Shown here: piece after piece, positions 33,484 through 40,624 of the stretch
Layout of the letters: each line of letters starts with the position of its first letter
Numbering within the stretch: position 1 is the stretch's first letter
DNA from: Pseudomonadota bacterium
Lineage (GTDB): Bacteria > Desulfobacterota > Desulfobulbia > Desulfobulbales > Desulfocapsaceae
Reading direction: 5' to 3'
Assembly: GCA_018820855.1 (NCBI GenBank)
Contig: JAHJNL010000039.1
Span: 1-40,624, forward strand
Length of the DNA: 40,624 nucleotides
Position numbers and translations under genes: made by a program
Notes under the pieces: model-generated
What the model was told of the DNA's origin: nothing
What the model saw: the letters and a program-made list of their open reading frames with translations, nothing else
Databases searched by the model: none

Positions 33484-33996
33484 ATGTTGGCCTTGGCAAG
33501 GATTTTTGTCTTCATCGTGACAGCAACCTTTCTCATTGGAAATATTCCACTATTCTCTGTCTGTTCTGAAATTTCCTCCAATGGTATTGTCACCGCTGCC
33601 ACAGACAAGCTTGAGTATCACTCAGGGGAAGTAATACGGATCGTTTTCACAAACAACTCACATGAAAGCGTCTTCTCTCATATCCGCAGCCTGACCCCTG
33701 TATTCTGCATCAAATACATTGAGAAAAAAAACACGGACGAACATTGGCAAAGGCTCTATGCTCAATGCCGCTTTCCCGACTGTAACTATGAAATAGATGC
33801 ACCGGGAGAAATTAAACCAGGAGAAAGTGAAACACTGGAGTGGAAACCGTTGGTGTTTACGGACGGCACAACGACAGCTGTTTTGCCGGATCCTGGGGTA
33901 TACCGCCTGGCAATCTCTTATGAAGATTACCGGAAAAGCAAATGGCAATCTGTTGCAAGCAACACATTCACACTAAACTCAGGGAGGAAAAAATGA
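33484..33996 (+). CDS. Exported Ig-like hypothetical protein
   Basis: 170 residues with a signal peptide (about 1-28). The mature part looks like one immunoglobulin-type beta sandwich (ATDKLEYHSGEVIRIVFTNNS, PGESETLEWKPLVF, DPGVYRLAISYEDYR), resembling the BsuPI/intracellular-proteinase-inhibitor-type domain by pattern only. The gene overlaps the start of the large metalloprotease-like gene (ATGA), so the two are translated together. It could be a chaperone, inhibitor or partner of that protein. The ribosome site before the ATG is weak. Upstream lie the GEMM riboswitch and a hairpin. Confidence 0.7.
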   Translation: MLALARIFVFIVTATFLIGNIPLFSVCSEISSNGIVTAATDKLEYHSGEVIRIVFTNNSHESVFSHIRSLTPVFCIKYIEKKNTDEHWQRLYAQCRFPDCNYEIDAPGEIKPGESETLEWKPLVFTDGTTTAVLPDPGVYRLAISYEDYRKSKWQSVASNTFTLNSGRKK

Positions 33997-36900
33997 AAAA
34001 CATGTTCATATGCATAATGTTCACATTATGTCTGGGATTTTTATTTGAATCACCCTGCTCAACTGCCATGGCAGAAGACACCGGCATCGTTCAATCTGTG
34101 AGAAAACTGCCTTCTGTGGCCCCGCAAGTAAACCTGTTGTCCGTGTCATCAGCACCAGGCTATTGCCCATCTAGCGGTGGTAGTCATGCATATGAATACA
34201 TCGAGGATGCGTATTATACCCAGATGACTGACGATACGATTTCGATAACAGTTGAAATCTACATTGCCAATCCGGATGCCTGCGTCTCAGGAGAGCCGTG
34301 TCCACAGTATGACAACAGTCCGGAATATATCAACGCCTGGATAGACTGGAACGGCGACGGGGTCTTTGCAGAAAGTGAAAGGGTCCTGGATGTTGCTCTT
34401 ACCGGTTATCTTGGCATCAATTACTATGGAACCATGTCTACCAGCACCATCGTAAGCGTTCCGGAAGATGCCGTTGACATGACCTATATGCGGGTAAACC
34501 TTGGCTGGGATTATGACCCCAATGATCCCTGTACAGAATCCTGGATGTGGGGTGATATCGTTGATAAGGTTGTCTCGCCACGGATCTCTGTACCGAATAT
34601 CAGCCAAATAATCGTTACCGGAATTCCGGAGGCCTTAAATCCGATGACCAGTGATACTTCTGTGGCAGGTGCAGAGAAAGTGGAACTGGAGGCTGTAATA
34701 AATGAAGCAGAGGGATATACCGTAACCAATATAAGCTGGTCCGGCGATATTGTAGCCGGGAATGGCAATCCCTACGAGTACATCTCCCCAGCTGGCAGTC
34801 ACGGCATGAAGTATGTCATGTGCGCCATCACCTACGAAGACGACGCGACGTCTGAGACCTGGACAGACACCAGGGGCCGCAATTTCAAACTCTTTTTCCC
34901 AAAAACAGGAAACGATGACGGGGATAGCGAGCCTAACTGGTTTGAGTACTGGACGACTGATGAGGCCGTGCCCAATATAGGTCATTTTTTATATGATCCC
35001 ACTGCAACCTGGTACGGCTGCTACTGTTCCGGAAAACTGTATCTTGGCAGCAGTGCTGCAGATCAACACTATGGCAGTGCAATTGTCCTGACAGGTACCT
35101 TCTGGGGCACAGAAAGCTTCGGCGGCCCCACTGTTAAAGGAGTGGACAGTGCAGCAGAGGTAATAGGCCATGAAATGTACCATCTGTGGGTCAGGGATCA
35201 ATGGCAAAGCGGCGGCGAATTCTATGGCGAGGATGATTCCGACGAGGGCGTCCCATGCGATACCTGCGATGACAATCTGCCTGATGACTACGAAGAAAAC
35301 ACGTCACACACAGATCCTGACGACATGACAGACACCTATGATCTGGAACACCTGAAACACCCGGATTACGAGAAATACGGAGACAATGAATACATGGCCA
35401 TGAGGGCCGGAGACGGTTCCCGGGGCATTGCTATCAGAGACTGGGCCAACCCCGGCAAGCAGTCAGACCCCCCTTACGGCTGCCATTCACTGGGCGATTT
35501 CGGTCCTGTCAATGCTGAACTCACAGGATATGTTACAGATATCGGCGTCGACGAGGATGGAGACGGATTATATGATTCACTTCGTGTCAAAGCTGAACTC
35601 AATGTAACCGTGGGGGTTATTTTTAAAGTTTATTCACGTCTTATGGATCAAAGTTCAAACGAGATCAGCTGGGTAAGAAAAGATTTTATTCTCTATCCCG
35701 GAACCCATCTCCTCGATCTTGATTTTGACGGAGAGGCCATCCGTGAAGCAGGTGTTAACGGTCCGTACAAAATCCTTATCGTTGTCAATGATGACGAAGG
35801 TATGGATGTCGATGATATGTTTGCTGCATACGACACTGCAGCCTACGGATATGAGGAGTTCGAAACCAAAGATGCCCATTTTGCAAGCACTTACACCGAC
35901 AGTGGAATAGATGACAATGCCAATGGCACATTCGATACCCTGAGAATAGGTGCGAATGTACAGGTAAACACTGCAAAGACTTACACCGTCGAAGCCGGAC
36001 TCTATGACAGCCTTGGCAACGCCATAGAAATGGTCAATACGTCCATGGCTTTAAGTGCAGGTCTGCAGACAATCAACCTTGACTTTGATGGACAGAAAAT
36101 CAGAAGAAACCGCGTTGATGGTCCGTATTTTCTCAAGTATTTAAGTCTCAGCGGCAGCCCGCAAATTGACTTTGCCCTTGATGCCTATACCACCAATCCA
36201 TACAACGCCACTCAGTTTGAGCCGACAGATGCCATGTTTACCGGCACCTATTCAGACTGGGGGAAAGACACAGATTCGGACACCTACTACAACTACCTCA
36301 CCGTCGCAGTCGACCTTGATGTTGAGGTGGCCGGCAACTACAGCCTGACCGGCTGGCTTTACGACTCCAGCGGCAAGATTGTCCAGGTAAGTTCATCCGC
36401 GGCACTGGCAACCGGGCCTCAAACCATGGAGTTGGATTTTACAGGAACCAGTATTTATCTCAATGGAGTCGACGGACCGTATTATGTGAAGTACCTGACC
36501 CTGTACAACAATTCAGGAACACTCATGGATACTATCAATAATGCCTACACAACCGGTCCATACACCTATACCGATTTCCAGAGACCGTTAGTCGGTCTGA
36601 CCGGGATCTATGACGATTTTGGTTCAGACGTCGATACAGATGGCAAATTCGGCAGCTTGAGCGTTGAGATAGGTGTTTTCCTGGCCAATCCCGGCTATTG
36701 CGTTGCCAAGGCAAGGCTGACGGATACTGAGCAGGAAGAGATCGTCTGGGCCGAAAAGATAGTCTCATTCACCTCTGCCGGCGCGGGAACCATTCAGCTG
36801 GATTTCGACGGCGAAGCCATCTATGACAATGGCACAGACGGACCATATTTCCTGCGGGATGTCTATGTCTATCATACAGGCGACCCGATGCAGCCGGCAT

Positions 36901-37592
36901 ACCTGCATGAGGCCTACACAACCACCGAATACAAGTTCTGCGACTTTGGCCCCTGTCCGCCGGAGGCAGATGCCGGACCCGACCAAACCGTACCTGTCGG
37001 CCCAGCCTGCCTGGCATCGGTTGAACTTGACGGCTCCGCATCCTCTGACCCTGACGGAGACCAGCTATTGTCTTACTACTGGACCGGGTCTGTGCTTGGA
37101 GTGCCACAGTCCGCTTCCGGCGTAAATCCAACCATTGAATTGCCGCTGGGTGTTCACACCATAACCCTGGTGGTCAATAATGGAACTATGGATTCTGAGC
37201 CCGATACTGTTATCATAACCGTGATTGACAGCACAGCACCGAGTATAAGCGTCACAGCAACTCCGGACAGGTTATGGCCGCCAAACCACAAGATGCACTC
37301 CATCTCCATGGCGGTAACAGTCCAAGACTCTTGTGATCCGGCACCTGAAGTTCTCCTCACCTCGGTTGTAAGCGACGAGCCTGATGAAGCTATTGGCGGA
37401 AAAGACGGCAACACCATAAATGACATTCAGGATGCCGCTATAGGGACTGAAGACTATGAAATCTTCCTCAGGGCGGAAAGAGATGAGGAAGGAGACGGCC
37501 GGACCTATACCATGACTTACATGGCCATTGACAGCTCTGGCAATACCGCTGCTGCCAGCGCTGAGGTAACGGTACCGCTCCACAAAAATTAA
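33993..37592 (+). CDS. Giant secreted HExxH metalloprotease-like protein with GEVED, four tandem repeats, PKD and HYR-like domains
   Basis: 1199 residues from ATG 33993, which overlaps the upstream stop and has AGGGAGG just before it; a longer frame from 33942 is not supported. A signal peptide (1-27) is followed by a GEVED-type domain (about 65-200, INAWIDWNGDGVFAESERV). A region with HEMYHLW (His393, Glu394, His397) is zinc-protease-like. Four repeats of 119-120 residues start at 508, 628, 747 and 867 (signature LDFDG...GVDGPY). A PKD domain (about 990-1085) and a final domain with LWPPNHKMHSI follow. A third zinc ligand was not pinned down. Probably a calcium-binding cell-surface or secreted enzyme/adhesin under cyclic-dinucleotide control. 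Confidence 0.85.
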   Translation: MKNMFICIMFTLCLGFLFESPCSTAMAEDTGIVQSVRKLPSVAPQVNLLSVSSAPGYCPSSGGSHAYEYIEDAYYTQMTDDTISITVEIYIANPDACVSGEPCPQYDNSPEYINAWIDWNGDGVFAESERVLDVALTGYLGINYYGTMSTSTIVSVPEDAVDMTYMRVNLGWDYDPNDPCTESWMWGDIVDKVVSPRISVPNISQIIVTGIPEALNPMTSDTSVAGAEKVELEAVINEAEGYTVTNISWSGDIVAGNGNPYEYISPAGSHGMKYVMCAITYEDDATSETWTDTRGRNFKLFFPKTGNDDGDSEPNWFEYWTTDEAVPNIGHFLYDPTATWYGCYCSGKLYLGSSAADQHYGSAIVLTGTFWGTESFGGPTVKGVDSAAEVIGHEMYHLWVRDQWQSGGEFYGEDDSDEGVPCDTCDDNLPDDYEENTSHTDPDDMTDTYDLEHLKHPDYEKYGDNEYMAMRAGDGSRGIAIRDWANPGKQSDPPYGCHSLGDFGPVNAELTGYVTDIGVDEDGDGLYDSLRVKAELNVTVGVIFKVYSRLMDQSSNEISWVRKDFILYPGTHLLDLDFDGEAIREAGVNGPYKILIVVNDDEGMDVDDMFAAYDTAAYGYEEFETKDAHFASTYTDSGIDDNANGTFDTLRIGANVQVNTAKTYTVEAGLYDSLGNAIEMVNTSMALSAGLQTINLDFDGQKIRRNRVDGPYFLKYLSLSGSPQIDFALDAYTTNPYNATQFEPTDAMFTGTYSDWGKDTDSDTYYNYLTVAVDLDVEVAGNYSLTGWLYDSSGKIVQVSSSAALATGPQTMELDFTGTSIYLNGVDGPYYVKYLTLYNNSGTLMDTINNAYTTGPYTYTDFQRPLVGLTGIYDDFGSDVDTDGKFGSLSVEIGVFLANPGYCVAKARLTDTEQEEIVWAEKIVSFTSAGAGTIQLDFDGEAIYDNGTDGPYFLRDVYVYHTGDPMQPAYLHEAYTTTEYKFCDFGPCPPEADAGPDQTVPVGPACLASVELDGSASSDPDGDQLLSYYWTGSVLGVPQSASGVNPTIELPLGVHTITLVVNNGTMDSEPDTVIITVIDSTAPSISVTATPDRLWPPNHKMHSISMAVTVQDSCDPAPEVLLTSVVSDEPDEAIGGKDGNTINDIQDAAIGTEDYEIFLRAERDEEGDGRTYTMTYMAIDSSGNTAAASAEVTVPLHKN
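35514..36949 (+). repeat. Four tandem 357-360 base coding repeats
   Basis: Units begin near 35514, 35874, 36231 and 36591. Each encodes G-Y-x-D-x-G-x-D-x-D..., then a LYDSxGxxI-like strand, LDFDG and (V/T)DGPY, ending before the next unit. The DNA has diverged more than the protein, so the duplication is old and selected. Confidence 0.85.
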
Positions 37593-37616
37593 CCTTTTAC
37601 ATGTCAGATAGTTCCA

Positions 37617-37648
37617 AAGGCAGGGTCTTCAATGGCCCTGCCTTTTTT
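37617..37648 (+). terminator. Terminator of the metalloprotease operon
   Basis: AAGGCAGGG and CCCTGCC(TT) pair around a ten-base loop, followed by six T, 25 bases after the stop. Confidence 0.85.
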
Positions 37649-37834
37649 ATTCATGGTGATAAAAATCCGATGTCATCAGACACCCCTGCAGGAAATCAAA
37701 ACTTTTCCTCAACCATTGTTCCACACCGCAATCGAGCCATTCAAGTTTCATTCATTATTTTCCGGGCAGATAAACAATTCCAGGTACCCGGACACTCTTC
37801 CCGGATACTCCTTTTGTCCTCGTATACTCTTGCC

Positions 37835-37862
37835 TTGCTATTACCCTTATCGCTTGTATAAT
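37835..37862 (+). promoter_or_regulatory. Putative promoter of the M48 peptidase gene
   Basis: TTGCTA (37835-37840), 16 bases, TATAAT (37857-37862), about 120 bases before the ATG. Bases 37649-37834 hold nothing else I can support. Confidence 0.5.
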
Positions 37863-37982
37863 ATGATGTTAGAAATTTTTTTCCTGCTTATCGGAATCAG
37901 GGCTCATACACTATCCCATCGAACTGATTCGCTTCCTGACATTCCACATCAACCAAACCAGCTATCTACCTAAAGTTCCGCA

Positions 37983-38792
37983 ATGAAAAAACTGCTCATA
38001 CTCTTTATCCTGTTTACCCTCTCGGCCTGTGCCACCAGCCCCACCGGACGGTCACAGTTCATGCTCGTTTCTCCCGAGGAGGCCATCAACTCTTCCCGCG
38101 AGGCATATGTGCAAACCCTTCTCCCCCTGCAAAAAGAGGGAAAAATCGACTCCGATGCTATAACTTCCAAACGCATCAGACTCATCACCGGCCGCATCAT
38201 TGCCCAGGCAATACTCCTCTACCCGCATACCAGGGACTGGGAATGGAGTGTTAAGGTTATTGATGATCCGGAGATGGTCAATGCCTGGTGTATGGCAGGA
38301 GGGAAAATGGCCATCTATACCGGACTGATCAACAAACTTGCAGCCACAGATGATGAGATAGCCCAGGTCATGGGACACGAAATCTCCCACGCTCTGGCCA
38401 ATCATACTGCGGAACGAATGTCCATAGCACTTGCCACGCAACTCGGTCTGTCCGGTGTTGCCGTTGCCGCAAGCAATAATAAGTATAAAGGAGCCATTCT
38501 GGTCGGCAGCTCACTGGCTGCGGCAACAGCCATAACCCTGCCTAACAGCAGAACTGCCGAAACCGAAGCAGATCTGATGGGTATTGAACTTGCCGCACGC
38601 GCTGGCTATGATCCCCGCTCGGCTGCAACACTTTGGGAGAAAATGGCCAAGGTGGGAGGCGATGGTCCGCCCCAATTCCTCAGCACCCATCCCTCTCCGG
38701 TCAATCGTCAGGAAAAACTGGAAATTCTCGCCAAAGAGATGATGGGTTATTATCTTGATACATCCAAGCGCCCGGTCTATCAACTGCAGTAG
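37983..38792 (+). CDS. M48-family zinc metallopeptidase lipoprotein
   Basis: 269 residues. The N-terminus is a lipoprotein signal with lipobox LSAC (acylated Cys about residue 16). The catalytic HEISH motif and the downstream ETEADLMG (third ligand Glu) are intact, with WCMAGGKMAIYTGL before them as in the LoiP/YcaL/BepA group. These enzymes degrade or help assemble outer-membrane proteins. Length is typical for the short form without TPR. The DHH-CBS gene follows 41 bases downstream on the same strand and may be co-transcribed, though no functional link is obvious. Confidence 0.92.
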   Translation: MKKLLILFILFTLSACATSPTGRSQFMLVSPEEAINSSREAYVQTLLPLQKEGKIDSDAITSKRIRLITGRIIAQAILLYPHTRDWEWSVKVIDDPEMVNAWCMAGGKMAIYTGLINKLAATDDEIAQVMGHEISHALANHTAERMSIALATQLGLSGVAVAASNNKYKGAILVGSSLAAATAITLPNSRTAETEADLMGIELAARAGYDPRSAATLWEKMAKVGGDGPPQFLSTHPSPVNRQEKLEILAKEMMGYYLDTSKRPVYQLQ

Positions 38793-38833
38793 CAGCACCT
38801 GCAGATTTTTTTTACTATTCGGTACCCTGTGTA

Positions 38834-40135
38834 ATGCTTATAGCAACGACCCACAAAAACACCGACTTCGACGGACTGGCTTCGGTTATTGCAGCTACTC
38901 TCCTCTACCCCGGCTGCGTCGGGGTTATCCCGAAAATGACCAACAAGAATGTCGGACAGTTTCTCTCAACCCATAAGACGGCTTTTAATCTCATTCTGCC
39001 CCATGAGGTGCCGCACGACAAAGTAAGAAAGCTGATCGTCCTGGATACCGACCAGTGGCAACGTTTGGATCGTCTGGAAAAGCTGGCCGGTCGGCAGGAC
39101 CTGGAGATTGATCTCTGGGATCACCATATGCTGGGAACCGGCGACATCCTGCCCACCTGGTCCTGCAGGGAGCAGATCGGTTCAACAGTAACACTTCTTG
39201 TTCGCGAGATGCAAAAACGACAGATGCAACTCACATCTCTCGACTCCACCGTCATGCTGATAGGCCTCTATGAGGATACCGGTCATCTCTCCTACCCTTC
39301 AACCACCGCCGAAGATGCCAGGGCTGCCGCCTATCTCCTCGATAACCGGGCGGACCTGAATGTTGCCGGATTTTTCCTCAACCCACCCTACGAAGAAAAT
39401 CAGAAGGAAATTCTCTTTGAAATGATGAAGGAGACAGAAAAAATCGCCATCAACGAGAACACCATCGGCTTCAACTGCATCAATCTTGAAAAAAAAGTAC
39501 TCAATCTGGCGGCAATCGTTAACATGTACAGGAAGATTGTCAATGTCGATGCCCTTTTTGTCATTTTTACCAGTGATGACAAAAATACTGTCATTGGCCG
39601 CAGCGGTGTGGAGAACATCCATATAGGCCAGGCAATGGCCATTATCGGTGGTGGAGGACATGCGGGGGCAGGATCAGCAACAATAAAAAGCAGCGAGATG
39701 TCCCCTCAGCAGATCAAGGAACAGATTGTTGCCGGGCTGGTTTCAAACAGAACGGAGAGCGCCCGTATCTCGGATGTCATGTCCTTTCCCGTCATCTCCG
39801 TAACGCCTGCAACGCCCATGCGGGACGTCCAGACCTTGATGGCCACAGAAAAGATCAGAGGCATCATGGTCATGGAGGATGACAAGATTCATGGTATTAT
39901 TGTTCTCTGGGACTTCAAACGATTGAAAAAAGAACAGCATTGGGACAGCCCGGTCAAGGCTTTCATGGTCAGAGATATCATTACCATCGAGCCAGATGCC
40001 TCCATATCGGTAGCTGCCAGGATAATGATTGAAAAAAATGTCGGTTATCTTCCAGTGGTCGAAGACAGCAAAGTGATAGGCATTGTAACGCGGACCGATA
40101 TCCTCACCTACTATTACGACTTACTGCCGGAATAG
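38834..40135 (+). CDS. DHH-family phosphoesterase with two CBS domains
   Basis: 433 residues. The N-terminal DHH domain shows NTDFDGLAS, LDTD and WDHH, then LYEDTGHLSYPSTT; a DHHA1-like part has GRSGVENIHIGQA and GGGGHAGAGSA. These are metal- and RNA/nucleotide-binding motifs. Two CBS modules follow (about 315-433; MSFPVISVTPATPMRDV and MVRDIITIEPDASISV), which usually sense adenine nucleotides. In several delta-proteobacteria the same DHH-CBS unit is fused to a CCA-adding/poly(A) polymerase. Here the protein ends after the CBS pair. It may act as a nanoRNase-like enzyme or cyclic-dinucleotide phosphodiesterase; the substrate is not certain. Confidence 0.87.
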   Translation: MLIATTHKNTDFDGLASVIAATLLYPGCVGVIPKMTNKNVGQFLSTHKTAFNLILPHEVPHDKVRKLIVLDTDQWQRLDRLEKLAGRQDLEIDLWDHHMLGTGDILPTWSCREQIGSTVTLLVREMQKRQMQLTSLDSTVMLIGLYEDTGHLSYPSTTAEDARAAAYLLDNRADLNVAGFFLNPPYEENQKEILFEMMKETEKIAINENTIGFNCINLEKKVLNLAAIVNMYRKIVNVDALFVIFTSDDKNTVIGRSGVENIHIGQAMAIIGGGGHAGAGSATIKSSEMSPQQIKEQIVAGLVSNRTESARISDVMSFPVISVTPATPMRDVQTLMATEKIRGIMVMEDDKIHGIIVLWDFKRLKKEQHWDSPVKAFMVRDIITIEPDASISVAARIMIEKNVGYLPVVEDSKVIGIVTRTDILTYYYDLLPE

Positions 40136-40222
40136 CGCGAAACCACCTTTAGTAGAGTTAATCGACCTGCGAGATACAGGGTGGCGACTAGCATGTATTC
40201 AGAATGCGTGTATTATCAACAA

Positions 40223-40252
40223 CCTGAAGGTGGCCCGCAGGCCACCTTCAGG
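40223..40252. terminator. Perfect 13-bp hairpin between converging genes
   Basis: Arms 40223-40235 and 40240-40252 (CCTGAAGGTGGCC and complement) with a CGCA loop lie between the DHH-CBS stop and the ndk stop. The tails are not T-rich, so it may be a bidirectional transcription stop or a REP-like element. Confidence 0.5.
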
Positions 40253-40278
40253 CGAAAAACCAGATGACAAACCGTCGG

Positions 40279-40624
40279 CTATACCAGCAACTCCAAACCA
40301 GAGAAAAAATACCCTATTTCAAAGGCTGCGGTCTCTGCTGCGTCTGACCCGTGGGTGGCATTGGCCTCAAGAGAATCTCCGAACTCTTTTCGCAGGGTCC
40401 CCTCTGCGGCATCTGCAGGGTTTGTCGCCCCCATTAAATCGCGCCATTTTTTAATAGCACCTTCAGCCTCAAGAACCATCACCACACAGGCCCCACTGGA
40501 CATAAAATCAGTCAACTCACCAAAAAAAGGACGTTCCCGGTGTACATAATAGAAACCCTCTGCTTCCAGCTTGCTGAGATAGAGTTTCTTCATACCAACT
40601 ATAGAGAACCCTTCGCTGTAGATA
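40279..40624 (-). CDS. ndk: Nucleoside diphosphate kinase, 5' end beyond the window
   Basis: The frame is open to the window edge, reading [18 protein letters not shown] at the edge, so the first 20-25 residues and the start are missing. The visible part has [51 protein letters not shown] and the active-site histidine in [13 protein letters not shown], as in all Ndk proteins. The enzyme balances nucleoside triphosphate pools by phosphate transfer from ATP. An ATG at 40593 is internal, not the start. It converges with the DHH-CBS gene. Confidence 0.95.
   Translation of the reverse strand, partial: IYSEGFSIVGMKKLYLSKLEAEGFYYVHRERPFFGELTDFMSSGACVVMVLEAEGAIKKWRDLMGATNPADAAEGTLRKEFGDSLEANATHGSDAAETAAFEIGYFFSGLELLV

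Noticed and set aside
35514-36949. Tandem repeats considered as CRISPR or satellite DNA
   Set aside because: The period is about 360 bases, in frame, and the protein is more conserved than the DNA, so these are coding repeats.

Overview
The window looks like a chromosomal segment of a Gram-negative, respiratory, probably anaerobic bacterium. A Desulfobulbales-like member of the Desulfobacterota is my inference. It rests on Sec signal peptides and a lipobox, several c-type cytochromes (CxxCH), a succinate dehydrogenase/fumarate reductase, a GEMM-type riboswitch and a DHH-CBS protein of a kind known from delta-proteobacteria. No rRNA, tRNA, CRISPR array, phage or intact insertion sequence was seen.

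Layout. 1-2442 (+): the 3' part of sdhA/frdA, then sdhB. 2472-5923: two unrecognised minus-strand ORFs flanking a membrane PAS histidine kinase. 6098-7519 (+): a geranylgeranyl-reductase-family flavoprotein and a tiny membrane-anchored dihaem cytochrome. 7668-10099 (-): a thiamine thiazole operon (thiS-like, thiG, thiH) behind a TPP riboswitch with a transcription terminator whose 5' arm can pair with the riboswitch P1 strand. 10287-24562 (-): a surface polysaccharide locus. Its core is nine tightly packed or overlapping genes (two GT2 glycosyltransferases, RfbF-like nucleotidyltransferase, SDR epimerase, three C-methyltransferase-like proteins, an exported membrane protein, a GT-C-like TPR protein). 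A TolB-like beta-propeller protein and a UDP-galactopyranose-mutase-like flavoprotein lie downstream of it.

24563-37648: an accessory region of secreted proteins separated by long, regulation-rich intergenic DNA. It holds a small exported protein, a subtilisin-like protease with Ca-binding repeats, a protein with a peptidase S74-type C-terminal chaperone domain, a dihaem cytochrome c peroxidase, a tetrahaem cytochrome, and a two-gene operon ending in a 1199-residue HExxH protein with four ~120-residue repeats. That operon lies behind a GEMM riboswitch/terminator and a 19-codon ORF whose 3' half forms one arm of a perfect 17-bp hairpin. 37835-40624: an M48 lipoprotein peptidase, a DHH-CBS protein, and the 3' part of ndk on the minus strand, running off the window.

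The most unusual signal is a set of three related promoter-plus-leader elements on the minus strand (about 24640-24810, 27930-28115, 31090-31275). Each has a -35/-10 pair with a 17-base spacer and, 97-98 bases further on, a similar core of about 27 bases. They lie in front of the polysaccharide operon, the subtilisin-like protease and the cytochrome c peroxidase. They could be a family of cis-regulatory RNAs or a mobile promoter element coordinating envelope and extracellular functions. All comparisons were made by eye, without database searches or folding software.
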